A DNA stretch of 64,000 nucleotides from Peptostreptococcaceae bacterium pGA-8 (GTDB lineage Bacteria; Bacillota; Clostridia; Peptostreptococcales; Anaerovoracaceae), in NCBI GenBank assembly GCA_900112915.1, contig FONK01000008.1, positions 1-64,000 on the forward strand, written 5' to 3'. The notes beneath the pieces are model-generated. The model ran no database searches and was not told the origin of the DNA. It was given only the letters and a program-made list of their open reading frames with translations. Within the stretch, counting starts at the first letter, position 1. Every line of letters begins with the position of its first letter. The position numbers and the translations under genes were made by a program. Below, piece by piece: positions 7,523 through 16,030 of this stretch.

Positions 7523-8149
7523 ATGGACATAAATACACTGAAAAAGGTCTTTGAAGAGCATACCCCAAAGCCCATAGGCACCCATAGATATTATTCGGTT
7601 CTGGTGCCATTTGTAGAAAGGGATGATAAGCTACATATTTTATATGAGGTGAGAGCAAAAAATATGAACAGCCAACCCGGTGAAATATGTTTTCCGGGCG
7701 GCATGATTGAGGCAAATGAGGGGCCTAAGGAGGCTGCTATAAGAGAGTCTTGTGAAGAGCTTGGCATCAATTGGGAAAAAATTGAAATAATTGGCTCCGG
7801 AGACATACTTTATGGATATGCCAACTATACAATTTTTACTTATATAGGAGTTATACGTGAAGAAGACTATTTAACTCTTAATCCGTCCCCAAATGAGGTT
7901 GAGGAGGTATTTTTGGTAGATGCTGAGAAGCTTTGCAAGAATCCGCCTGAAAGGCATGAAGAGAAGGTTGTGGCACTAATTGACGAGCATTTCCCATACT
8001 TTAAGTTAGGCGTTGATGAAAGCTACCCATGGAAAACCGGGAAATGGATAATACCAATTTATGAGGTTGATAATCGAGTGATATGGGGCTTGACCGCCAG
8101 AATAACCGATAATGTTCTTGGGTATCTAAACTGTGAATATAGGGAATAA
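7523..8149 (+). CDS. Nudix hydrolase, coenzyme A pyrophosphatase type
   Basis: 208 residues. The FPGG block (QPGEICFPGGMIEA) joined to the Nudix box (E-x7-RES-C-EE-LGI) is the arrangement seen in CoA diphosphatases such as YeaB/NUDT7, which split CoA into phosphopantetheine and 3',5'-ADP. The position usually hydrophobic after RE is S here, which is tolerated. The second Nudix protein of the window, different in type from NudF. A GGAG ribosome binding site (7509-7512) precedes the ATG. The upstream terminator means it needs read-through or an unrecognised promoter. The substrate is inferred from motif order only. Confidence 0.8.
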   Translation: MDINTLKKVFEEHTPKPIGTHRYYSVLVPFVERDDKLHILYEVRAKNMNSQPGEICFPGGMIEANEGPKEAAIRESCEELGINWEKIEIIGSGDILYGYANYTIFTYIGVIREEDYLTLNPSPNEVEEVFLVDAEKLCKNPPERHEEKVVALIDEHFPYFKLGVDESYPWKTGKWIIPIYEVDNRVIWGLTARITDNVLGYLNCEYRE

Positions 8150-8194
8150 AGAGGAGCTTTTGAAATCATATTGAAATTAAATTTTAATAGATAA

Positions 8195-8245
8195 ACTAAA
8201 AAACTTATGTATTAGCCGGCATTACTACTACATAAGTTTTTTAGT
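8195..8245. terminator. Bidirectional terminator between convergent genes
   Basis: A perfect 17-bp inverted repeat (8195-8211 with 8229-8245) around a 17-base loop carries A-runs on one arm and T-runs on the other. It can terminate both the Nudix gene from the left and the DUF134 gene from the right. Confidence 0.9.
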
Positions 8246-8258
8246 GCTTCAAAATACA

Positions 8259-9008
8259 TTAGTTATGACACTTGTGCTGGCTGTGACCACATCTATGCTC
8301 GCCATGCTCGTGACTGCCACAGCTGTGATTTCCTGAACCATGATGATTACATTCAACATTTGCATTGTATTCTAAGGTTCCATTGATGTAAGCGTTTACA
8401 GCGTCATCTGTAGAGCCATGAACACCACCGAGTAATTGGATTTCGGCTTCTGCAAGAGCTATTTTTGCACCCCCTCCGATGCCGCCGCAAATAAGAATAT
8501 CTACATCAGCCTTCTTTAGAAAACCGGCAAGAGCACCATGACCGCTTCCGGCTGCATCTAATACAACAGATTCTGTTACTGTTTTGTTTTCTACTGTGTA
8601 AACTTTAAATTCTTTACAATGTCCAAAATGCTGATATACTTGTCCATTTTCGTAGGTTACTGCTATTTTCATCTTTTTATTCTCCTCTAATTTTGCTAAA
8701 TTTCGTTGATCCTTTGAAAGCGTGAAATTGCCACCACCAATAAGTAGGGGTTTTTCATTTAACAGAGCATCTGCCAGCTTAAAGCGAGCAGCTTCATACA
8801 TAGCTGCAACGGTAGACCTGGATACATTCATAGATTCGGCACATTGCTCCTGAGTAAGCTTTTGATAATCTATGAGTCTAATTGTTTCAAATTCATCAAC
8901 GGTTAAAAATATCTCCTTATTGTTGTTTTCAGCACAATAGAAAGCAGGAATTAACCCGTCACTATTTGGCATAGAGTCAACTGTACGACTTTTTTGTGGC
9001 CTAGGCAC
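8259..9008 (-). CDS. DUF134 helix-turn-helix / NifX-NifB-like cofactor-binding fusion with His-rich tail
   Basis: 249 residues in three parts. Residues 1 to about 100 are a DUF134 domain with a sigma-70-region-4-like helix-turn-helix (KLTQEQCAESMNVSRSTVAAMYEAARFK is the helical region). Residues about 112-218 match dinitrogenase iron-molybdenum cofactor-binding proteins (NifX/NifB C-terminal): MKIAVTYENGQVYQHFGHCKEF, then GGIGGGA. The last 30 residues are a His/Cys-rich tail suited to metal binding. I start at GTG 9008, six bases after AGGAGG (9015-9020) and matching the family start PRPxK; the open frame runs on to an ATG at 9035 inside the operator. Likely a metal- or cluster-responsive regulator that may control itself; no nitrogenase genes are near. 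Confidence 0.85.
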   Translation of the reverse strand: MPRPQKSRTVDSMPNSDGLIPAFYCAENNNKEIFLTVDEFETIRLIDYQKLTQEQCAESMNVSRSTVAAMYEAARFKLADALLNEKPLLIGGGNFTLSKDQRNLAKLEENKKMKIAVTYENGQVYQHFGHCKEFKVYTVENKTVTESVVLDAAGSGHGALAGFLKKADVDILICGGIGGGAKIALAEAEIQLLGGVHGSTDDAVNAYINGTLEYNANVECNHHGSGNHSCGSHEHGEHRCGHSQHKCHN

Positions 9009-9024
9009 TTTCGTCCTCCTGATT

Positions 9025-9078
9025 GTTATTAACATATGTCAATAACAATTATAGAGCTATTATTAACATATGTCAATT
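9025..9078. repeat. Tandem near-palindromic boxes overlapping the DUF134 promoter (candidate operators)
   Basis: The same sequence TTATTAACATATGTCAAT occurs twice, with CATATG cores at 9033-9038 and 9067-9072, 34 bp apart. Each core is nearly palindromic (TTGACATATGTTAA). The downstream copy extends to a 22-bp palindrome (GTTATT...AATAAC, 9025-9046) with one mismatched pair. One box covers the -35 of the promoter, the other lies near the transcription start, a typical repressor layout. Confidence 0.6.
9048..9076 (-). promoter_or_regulatory. Consensus promoter of the DUF134-NifX gene
   Basis: On the minus strand a perfect TTGACA (9076-9071) and a perfect TATAAT (9053-9048) are separated by 17 bases. 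Such a strong promoter between two operator-like boxes suggests tight repression. Confidence 0.85.
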
Positions 9079-9100
9079 ACTTTATGGGGATTTATTTCAT

Positions 9101-9127
9101 TTGACAGGACAGAATACTTATTATAAA
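9101..9127 (+). promoter_or_regulatory. Possible promoter of yraN-comM-dprA
   Basis: TTGACA (9101-9106) and TATAAA (9122-9127) with a short 15-base spacer. Divergent from the DUF134 promoter, 25 bp beyond its -35. Confidence 0.5.
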
Positions 9128-9166
9128 ATTGGAAAAAATTACCAATTGAAAGGGTGTGTATGAAAA

Positions 9167-9499
9167 TTGAATAAAAGGAAACTGGGACATATGGGAGAGC
9201 TTCTGGCTAAAAATCTATTATTAGATGAAGGCTACGATATAATTGAAGAGAATTTTACCTGTAGGCTGGGTGAAATCGATTTGATTGCAACCAGAGGCGA
9301 TGAGCTAATTTTTACAGAAGTTAAAACAAGACTATCCGACTCTTTTGGACGACCGGCTGAGGCTGTGGACAGGAAAAAGAAATTACACCTTATAAATTCA
9401 GCTAATTACTACATTAAGACCAATCCTACCCTGGAGCAGATGAAGATAAGATTTACCGTTGTGGAAATTATGGTAAATCATATGACAGATGTGTTTTAA
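9167..9499 (+). CDS. yraN: YraN/UPF0102 family endonuclease-like protein
   Basis: 110 residues of the YraN family, which has a restriction-endonuclease-like fold (Holliday-junction-resolvase-like) and unknown function. The conserved core is visible: GHMGELLAKNLLLDEGYDIIEENF, then GEIDLIA with the catalytic-type D, and FTEVKTR with E and K. The TTG at 9167 follows AGGGTG at 9151-9156; an ATG just upstream (9160) runs into a stop after four codons, and a start at the ATG at 9191 would lose part of the conserved N-terminus. First gene of yraN-comM-dprA, a common arrangement. Confidence 0.87.
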   Translation: MNKRKLGHMGELLAKNLLLDEGYDIIEENFTCRLGEIDLIATRGDELIFTEVKTRLSDSFGRPAEAVDRKKKLHLINSANYYIKTNPTLEQMKIRFTVVEIMVNHMTDVF

Positions 9500-9510
9500 G
9501 CGGGGGATTT

Positions 9511-11037
9511 ATGATTTCAAAAATAAATACGGCTGCAATTAGAGGTATAGAAGGAGTTTCCGTGTCAATTGAGGTGGATATCGCCAATGGAATTCCCAAT
9601 TTTCTAATTGTAGGCATGGTAGATACTACGGTCAGAGAAGCTAGGGATAGAGTTAAGGCGGCAATAGGTAATTCTCAGTGTAAATATCCGAACAGCAGAG
9701 TTGTCGTGAGTCTGATGCCGGCAAATTTGAAGAAAAAGGGTGCTCATTTTGATTTGCCGATTGCTATGGGGATACTTGCAGCTTCAAAACAGGTGCTTAC
9801 ATCGCAGCTGGATGAATCCGGGTTTATTGGACAATTATCGCTGGATGGAGAGATTGGCAAGGTAAATGGGGTGCTGTCCATGGCAATAGAAATGAAAAAA
9901 AGTGGAATTAGGAGAATTTTTCTGCCGAAAGAAAATGCCTATGAAGCGGCGCTGGTCGATAATTTAGATGTAATTGCCGTTTCTCATATTAATGAAGTAA
10001 TAGATTATTTGAATTTAAAAGCAAAAATCCTGCCCACCACTCGAAGTATAAGAGGCGAAAGTAAATATAAACGCTACCCTAAAGACTTCTCTGATGTAAA
10101 AGGTCAGGATTATGTCAAAAGAGCCGTAGTTATTGCTATTGGCGGTGGCCATGGCATGTTGCTCAGAGGCAGTCCTTCATCTGGGAAAACTATGATTTCG
10201 GAAAGAATACCATCCATATTGCCTTCAATGAGCAATGAAGAAATTTTGGAATCCACAATAATTCATTCTGTAGCCGGTAATCTGTCAAATGAAATGGAAA
10301 TAATCAATGAACGTCCCTTCCGGCAACCCCATAGCAGTATTACAAAGGCCGGTCTCCTTGGTGGAGGAATTGTTCCTATGCCCGGAGAAATAACCTTGGC
10401 TCACAACGGTGTTTTGTTCCTCGATGAACTGGGAGAGTATGAAAAGCAAATTCTTGATTCATTAAGGATTCCCATTGAATCAAAAAGCATTACATTGACC
10501 AGAAATGGGGAAATATATAAATTCCCGGCAAGCTTTACATTTGTTGCAGCGACAAATCCATGTAAGTGTGGGTATTATGGCGATTCACGGATTCCATGTA
10601 GATGCAGTGCGGCGGAATTGGAAAGCTACAGAAATAAGCTGTCAGGACCCATTATGGACAGGATAGACATGCATGTCGATGTTACCCCCGTGAACTATAA
10701 GGAAATAACACAAGGAAGCGGAAAATCATCTATGGAAATGGCTAAGGAAGTAGAAAAAATAAGGATAATATCTGCTGATAGATTAAAGCACGAAGGAATA
10801 TCATTAAACGGGCAAATGGAGCCGTGTCACATAGATAAATACTGTAAAATTGACGGAGAAGGAGAGAAGCTGGTAAAGGCGGCATATGATAGGCACATGC
10901 TCAATCCTAGAACCTATTACAGGATAATAAAGGTAGCACGAACTATAGCGGATTTAAATAATTCAAAGGATATTAAGAGCAGTCACATAGGGGAGGCTTT
11001 GCAGTTTAGAGGAGATATTAATGATAGAAACAATTAG
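9511..11037 (+). CDS. comM: YifB/ComM family Mg-chelatase-like AAA+ ATPase
   Basis: 508 residues. ComM-type proteins are hexameric helicases that aid branch migration during integration of transformed DNA. An N-terminal Lon-substrate-like domain (about 1-180) precedes the AAA+ core with Walker A GSPSSGKTM (about residue 219), Walker B LFLDELGE (about residue 308) and a cysteine-rich CKCGYYGD...CRC segment typical of the family. It overlaps dprA by 17 bases. Together with dprA and comEC it suggests a DNA uptake and recombination capacity. Confidence 0.92.
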   Translation: MISKINTAAIRGIEGVSVSIEVDIANGIPNFLIVGMVDTTVREARDRVKAAIGNSQCKYPNSRVVVSLMPANLKKKGAHFDLPIAMGILAASKQVLTSQLDESGFIGQLSLDGEIGKVNGVLSMAIEMKKSGIRRIFLPKENAYEAALVDNLDVIAVSHINEVIDYLNLKAKILPTTRSIRGESKYKRYPKDFSDVKGQDYVKRAVVIAIGGGHGMLLRGSPSSGKTMISERIPSILPSMSNEEILESTIIHSVAGNLSNEMEIINERPFRQPHSSITKAGLLGGGIVPMPGEITLAHNGVLFLDELGEYEKQILDSLRIPIESKSITLTRNGEIYKFPASFTFVAATNPCKCGYYGDSRIPCRCSAAELESYRNKLSGPIMDRIDMHVDVTPVNYKEITQGSGKSSMEMAKEVEKIRIISADRLKHEGISLNGQMEPCHIDKYCKIDGEGEKLVKAAYDRHMLNPRTYYRIIKVARTIADLNNSKDIKSSHIGEALQFRGDINDRNN

Positions 11038-11875
11038 AAAAGGAGACTTAAACTATCCGAAGGCATTCTATGAACATTCATATATGCCGGAGGTGATATA
11101 TGCCATAGGTAATTCAAAATTTCTGAATTTTCCATGTATGTCTGTAGTCGGATCAAGAAAATGTACTGCATATGGACTTAAAGTTGCAGAAGAAATAGGT
11201 AGAGTTTTAGCGGAGAATGATATTGTATTGGTGAGCGGCATGGCAAGGGGAATAGATAGTGCCGCTCATGAAGGAGCTCTGAAGGCAGGTGGTAAGACAA
11301 TTGCCGTTATGGGAACCGGTATTGATAAATGCTATCCGGCTTCAAATTCGCACCTATATAATGAAATAAAGAAGCAAGGGCTTGTTATTTCTGAATATCC
11401 GGCCGGATTTCCCGGACAAAAATATACGTTTCCGATGCGAAACAGATTAATTAGCGCTTTGTCTATGGCAACTATTGTGGTAGAAGCACCTGTTAGAAGC
11501 GGAGCGCTTATAACTGCCGAGAACGCTTTGAATCAAGGCAAAGAGGTCTATGCAGTTCCCGGAAATATTAACAGCTTTTTCAGTTTCGGTACCAACTCGC
11601 TAATTAGAGAAGGAGCTAAGCCGCTTATTTGTATAGAAGACATAATTACAGACTTTGGCTTTAAATTGAAGGAAAAGAACACTATGAATGTCCAACTTTC
11701 AAAAAATGAAAGAAAAATTTATGAATTAATAAAATGTTCAGGAGAAATGACTATAGATGAGTTGGCAAAGGCTTGCAATATGAAGGATGGACTGCTGGTA
11801 GGTGTTTTGACTATTTTAGAAATAAAGGGTTTAATCAGCAATGCTATGGGTAAATTTTTTGTTGAAAAAAAATAA
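11021..11875 (+). CDS. dprA: DNA-processing protein DprA (Smf)
   Basis: 284 residues. DprA loads RecA onto incoming single-stranded DNA during transformation. The Rossmann-like DprA domain is clear: VVGSRKCTAYG, LVSGMARGIDSAAH, TIAVMGTGIDKCYP, PMRNRLISALS and AVPGNI. A C-terminal winged-helix (about 225-284) is present. There is no obvious N-terminal SAM domain, so it is slightly short for the family. The start ATG lies inside the end of comM with GGAG upstream, indicating coupling. Confidence 0.93.
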   Translation: MIETIRKGDLNYPKAFYEHSYMPEVIYAIGNSKFLNFPCMSVVGSRKCTAYGLKVAEEIGRVLAENDIVLVSGMARGIDSAAHEGALKAGGKTIAVMGTGIDKCYPASNSHLYNEIKKQGLVISEYPAGFPGQKYTFPMRNRLISALSMATIVVEAPVRSGALITAENALNQGKEVYAVPGNINSFFSFGTNSLIREGAKPLICIEDIITDFGFKLKEKNTMNVQLSKNERKIYELIKCSGEMTIDELAKACNMKDGLLVGVLTILEIKGLISNAMGKFFVEKK

Positions 11876-11931
11876 AAAGTGTGCATAATTAAGTGTTATA
11901 AGTGTAGTAAAGGAAACAGGGAGTTGAGGTC

Positions 11932-14007
11932 ATGGCGAAAAGTACGAGTAAAAAAGTTGAAAAAAAGAAGGAATTAGTAATTGTAGAGTCCCCTTCTAAA
12001 GCTAAAACTATTGGTAAATATTTGGGGAGTAAATATAAAGTAGTTGCATCTGTAGGCCATGTGAGGGATCTCCCTAAGAGCAAGCTTGGAATAGATATAG
12101 AAAATGATTTTGAGCCACAATATATTTCAATAAGAGGCAAAGGTGATTTAATAAAAGAGTTAAAAAAGGAAGGTAAAAAGGCTTCTAAAATTTACCTGGC
12201 GACTGACCCTGATAGAGAGGGTGAGGCTATTTCATGGCATTTATCAAATTTATTGGAGATGGATAAGGATGACCCTATTAGGATTGAGTTTAATGAAATT
12301 ACTAAAGATAAGGTTAAGAATGCTTTGAAGGCACCAAGAACTATTGACATGAATCTGGTTGACGCACAGCAAGCCCGCAGAGTCCTGGACAGGCTTGTAG
12401 GTTATCAAATAAGCCCGATTCTTTGGAGCAAGGTGCAGAAGGGGTTAAGTGCCGGCAGAGTACAATCTGCAGCTTTAAAGATAATCTGCGATAGAGAAAA
12501 TGCAATATTGAACTTTATTCCAGAAGAGTATTGGACAATTTTAGCCGATTTCAGACATGATAGACCTTTTACTGCCAAATTAGCTGAGTATAAAGATAAG
12601 AAGTTAAAAGTCGGCAGCAAAGCTGAGGCCGATGAAATCCTGGCACAATTGAAGGAAAAAGAATATTCCGTATCACGCATAGTTAGGAAGGAAAAGAAGC
12701 AGAAACCGTATGCACCGTTTACTACAAGTGCACTCCAGCAAGAGGCATCATCCAAGCTTGGATTTAATCCAAGGAAGACCATGATGATTGCTCAGCAGCT
12801 TTATGAAGGTGTCGATGTTAAAGGCCACGGCATTGTAGGTTTGATAACTTATTTAAGAACCGACTCTGTTAGAATATCTGCAGAGGCTAAGGAAGCTGCA
12901 AGACATTTCATAACGACGGCATTAGGTGAAAACTATTTTGGAAACAATTTTTATTCCAATAAGAAGAAGGATATTCAGGACGCTCATGAAGCCATTAGAC
13001 CGAGTAATGTGAATTTAGTCCCGGAGGAAATAGAGGGCTCACTGTCACAGGATCAGTTTAAATTATATAGATTAATTTGGAGAAGATTCTTAGCAAGCCA
13101 AATGACTCCTGCTGTTTTTGATTCTATGCAGGTAGAAATAAATAATGGGGATTATAAATTTAAAGCTAGCGGATCTAAGCTGATATTTGACGGTTATAAA
13201 AGAATTTACACCGGTACTGAAGAGGAAAAGGACAACTTGTTGCCGGAATTAAAGGAAGGCGAAATTTTAAATATAGAAAAAATCTATGGAGAGCAGAACT
13301 TTACTCAGCCACCTGCAAGATTTTCAGAAGCAGGCCTCATAAAAGAGCTTGAGGATAAAAATATAGGCAGACCAAGTACATATGCACCGATTGTTGCCAC
13401 ATTGACAGATAGGAAGTATGTGAAGAGAAGCAAAAAGATGTTAATACCTACACAGCTTGGCTTTACAGTTACAAATCTACTTACAGAGTATTTTAAAGAA
13501 ATAGTAGATGTTGATTTCACTGCTAATATGGAAGATAAACTGGACGATGTGGAAATCAACGGCTCTGATTGGAAAAATGTTATAAAGGATTTTTATGGAC
13601 CTTTTGAAAAGGAACTGAAAATTGCGGAAAAGGAAATTGAAAAAATTAGTCAAGAGCCGGTATTGACCGGCGAAATCTGTGAGATATGTGGTAAGCCAAT
13701 GGCATTAAAATCCGGCAGATATGGAGATTTTATTGCGTGCACAGGGTATCCGGAATGCAAGAATGCAAAGCCTATTGTGAAGAAAATAGATGTAAAATGC
13801 CCAACCTGTGGCGGAGATATAATACAGCGAAAGAGCAAAAGAGGTAAAAATTTCTACGGATGCAGCAATTATCCTAATTGCAATCAAGTATTTTGGTATA
13901 GACCAATTGAGAAGAAATGCCCTAAGTGTGGCAGCTTACTTGTAGAGAAAAAGGCGAAAACATTTAAATTCGCTTGTTCAAATTCAGAATGTGATCATAA
14001 GGAATAG
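11932..14007 (+). CDS. topA: DNA topoisomerase I (type IA)
   Basis: 691 residues; relaxes negative supercoils. The Toprim domain (IVESPSKAKTIGKYL, then ATDPDREGEAISWH) comes first. The active-site tyrosine is in TYLRTDSVRIS (about residue 309). SAGRVQSAALK and the IGRPSTYAPIVATL segment complete the core. Three C-terminal four-cysteine zinc ribbons follow (about 585-690: CEICGKPM, CPTCGGDI, CPKCGSLL). RBS CAGGGAG precedes the ATG. Order dprA-topA is common in Firmicutes; trmFO, xerC and codY, often around topA-hslVU, are absent here. Confidence 0.97.
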   Translation: MAKSTSKKVEKKKELVIVESPSKAKTIGKYLGSKYKVVASVGHVRDLPKSKLGIDIENDFEPQYISIRGKGDLIKELKKEGKKASKIYLATDPDREGEAISWHLSNLLEMDKDDPIRIEFNEITKDKVKNALKAPRTIDMNLVDAQQARRVLDRLVGYQISPILWSKVQKGLSAGRVQSAALKIICDRENAILNFIPEEYWTILADFRHDRPFTAKLAEYKDKKLKVGSKAEADEILAQLKEKEYSVSRIVRKEKKQKPYAPFTTSALQQEASSKLGFNPRKTMMIAQQLYEGVDVKGHGIVGLITYLRTDSVRISAEAKEAARHFITTALGENYFGNNFYSNKKKDIQDAHEAIRPSNVNLVPEEIEGSLSQDQFKLYRLIWRRFLASQMTPAVFDSMQVEINNGDYKFKASGSKLIFDGYKRIYTGTEEEKDNLLPELKEGEILNIEKIYGEQNFTQPPARFSEAGLIKELEDKNIGRPSTYAPIVATLTDRKYVKRSKKMLIPTQLGFTVTNLLTEYFKEIVDVDFTANMEDKLDDVEINGSDWKNVIKDFYGPFEKELKIAEKEIEKISQEPVLTGEICEICGKPMALKSGRYGDFIACTGYPECKNAKPIVKKIDVKCPTCGGDIIQRKSKRGKNFYGCSNYPNCNQVFWYRPIEKKCPKCGSLLVEKKAKTFKFACSNSECDHKE

Positions 14008-14038
14008 AATAATATAAGAGTTGATGAAGGAGGTAGCT

Positions 14039-14578
14039 ATGATAGAATTTCATGCAACTACTATTTGTGCAGTAAGAAGAGGACCGGAGGATATCGCTAT
14101 CGGTGGTGATGGTCAAGTTACAATGGGACAAACCGCTATAATGAAAAATAATGCCAAAAAGGTAAAAAAGATATATAACGGACAAGTTTTAACCGGCTTT
14201 GCAGGCTCTGTTGCCGATGCTTTTTCTTTAACCGAAAAGTTTGAAAAAAAGTTAGAAGAGCATGGCGGCAATTTAAAAAGAGCTGCTGTGGACTTGGCTC
14301 AGCTGTGGAGATCCGATAAAGGAATGAGAAACCTGGAGGCCCTTATGATAGTTGCAAGTAAAACAGACTTACTTGTCATATCAGGTAACGGCGAAGTAAT
14401 TGTTCCTGATCAGGACTTTGTTGCAATTGGCTCAGGTGGCAACTTTGCATATTCAGCGGCTAACGCTCTGTTTAATCATACAGATATGAATGCAGCCTCC
14501 ATAGTGGAGGAATCCCTTAAAATCGCATCATCAATATGCGTATATACCAACGATAATATTTCAGTTGAGACCCTTTAG
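14039..14578 (+). CDS. hslV: ATP-dependent protease subunit HslV (ClpQ)
   Basis: 179-residue proteasome-like peptidase that partners HslU. The start is [14 protein letters not shown]; family knowledge places the nucleophile at the N-terminal Thr (T7) after removal of a short propeptide. [20 protein letters not shown] and [11 protein letters not shown] are family blocks. ATG 14039 is preceded by AAGGAGG (14026-14032). Upstream in-frame codons lie in or before that ribosome binding site. hslU follows after 12 bases. Confidence 0.95.
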   Translation: MIEFHATTICAVRRGPEDIAIGGDGQVTMGQTAIMKNNAKKVKKIYNGQVLTGFAGSVADAFSLTEKFEKKLEEHGGNLKRAAVDLAQLWRSDKGMRNLEALMIVASKTDLLVISGNGEVIVPDQDFVAIGSGGNFAYSAANALFNHTDMNAASIVEESLKIASSICVYTNDNISVETL

Positions 14579-14590
14579 GAGGTGAATTAT

Positions 14591-16012
14591 ATGGAAAAAA
14601 TTCAGAATATGACACCAAGAGAGATTGTTGAACAGCTTGACAAATACATTGTAGGGCAGAATGAAGCAAAGAAATCAGTTGCCATTGCTTTGCGTAACAG
14701 ATATAGAAGGAGTCTTCTTTCTGATGAAATGCGAGAAGAAATAACTCCTAAAAATATACTTATGATGGGGCCCACCGGTGTAGGTAAAACCGAGATTGCA
14801 AGAAGATTGGCACGACTTATGGATGCTCCATTTGTTAAGGTGGAAGCTACAAAATTTACAGAGGTAGGGTATGTCGGCAGAGATGTAGATTCTATGGTTA
14901 GGGACCTTGTAGAGGCATCAATTAGAATTGTTAAGCAACAGTGCCTAAAAGAAAAATATGACTTAGCGGATAAGATGGCGGAAGATAAAATTGTTGAAGC
15001 AATAATTCCTTCTAAAAAGAAAGAAAAAAGCAAGAGCTCTAATCCTTTTGAATTTCTCTTGAATAATGGTGGATATACCAGCCAAAAAGAAGAATATGAA
15101 GCAAGTCTGAAAAAAGAAGAAGAAAAGACCGAAGATGTTTTGATGGCTAGAGACCAGGTTAGAGCACAGTTAAGAGACGGTCTTTTGGAAGCTCAGTTAA
15201 TCGAGATTACCGTTGAAGATACACCAAAGGGAAATCAACTTGATATGAGCAATGAAGGAATGAGTATTGCTATTGGAAATATCTTTGGCGACATGATGCC
15301 GAAAAAAACAAAAACTAGAAAAGTTAAGGTGAAGGATGCTCGTAAAATATTGAGAGAGCAGGAAGCACAGAATTTGATCGATATGGACCAAGTTACTGAG
15401 GATGCCCTGGAACTTGCAGAACAAAACGGCATAATTTTTATCGACGAAATCGATAAAATAGCTTCCGGCAGCAGCTTTAGACAAGGTGCCGATGTGTCTA
15501 GAGAAGGTGTGCAGAGAGATATTCTTCCTATCGTTGAAGGAAGCGTTATTAACACAAAATATGGACCGGTAAAAACAGATCATATTCTTTTCATCGGTGC
15601 AGGAGCCTTTCACATTTCAAAGCCAACTGACTTAATCCCGGAGTTGCAGGGTAGATTTCCGATAAGGGTTGAATTAGAAAATCTGGATAAGGAAGCCTTT
15701 ATAAGAATTCTTACAGTGCCTGAAAATGCTATTTTAAAGCAGCATAAGGCATTGCTCGAAACAGAGGGAATGGAATTGGAGTTTACCGATGACGCTATTG
15801 ATGAAATCGCAAGCATGGCATTCTTAGTTAATGAACAAAAAGAAAATATTGGCGCAAGAAGACTTCACACTATTTTAGAAAAACTTCTTGAAGATATTTC
15901 ATTTAATATTCCCGATTCAAAAGAAGAAAAAATTGTCATTGACAGGGATTATGTTAAAAGTAAATTTGAAAACACAGTTCATGAGGATGATATAGATCAG
16001 TATATATTGTAG
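14591..16012 (+). CDS. hslU: ATP-dependent protease ATPase subunit HslU (ClpY)
   Basis: 473-residue AAA+ unfoldase. Contains Walker A GPTGVGKTEIA (about 60-70), the family LDKYIVGQNEAKKSVAIALRNR start, a variable I-domain rich in K and E (about 115-235), Walker B IIFIDEID, sensor regions, and the C-terminal tail (DIDQYIL) that docks into HslV. ATG 14591 follows AGGAGG (14577-14582). The open frame reaches a GTG inside the ribosome binding site, which I reject. Confidence 0.96.
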   Translation: MEKIQNMTPREIVEQLDKYIVGQNEAKKSVAIALRNRYRRSLLSDEMREEITPKNILMMGPTGVGKTEIARRLARLMDAPFVKVEATKFTEVGYVGRDVDSMVRDLVEASIRIVKQQCLKEKYDLADKMAEDKIVEAIIPSKKKEKSKSSNPFEFLLNNGGYTSQKEEYEASLKKEEEKTEDVLMARDQVRAQLRDGLLEAQLIEITVEDTPKGNQLDMSNEGMSIAIGNIFGDMMPKKTKTRKVKVKDARKILREQEAQNLIDMDQVTEDALELAEQNGIIFIDEIDKIASGSSFRQGADVSREGVQRDILPIVEGSVINTKYGPVKTDHILFIGAGAFHISKPTDLIPELQGRFPIRVELENLDKEAFIRILTVPENAILKQHKALLETEGMELEFTDDAIDEIASMAFLVNEQKENIGARRLHTILEKLLEDISFNIPDSKEEKIVIDRDYVKSKFENTVHEDDIDQYIL

Positions 16013-16030
16013 AATTACTTAGGAGAAAAA

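Noticed and set aside
9009-9035. Upstream ATG of the DUF134 fusion
   Set aside because: It is inside the candidate operator and upstream of AGGAGG; the GTG at 9008 fits the family start.
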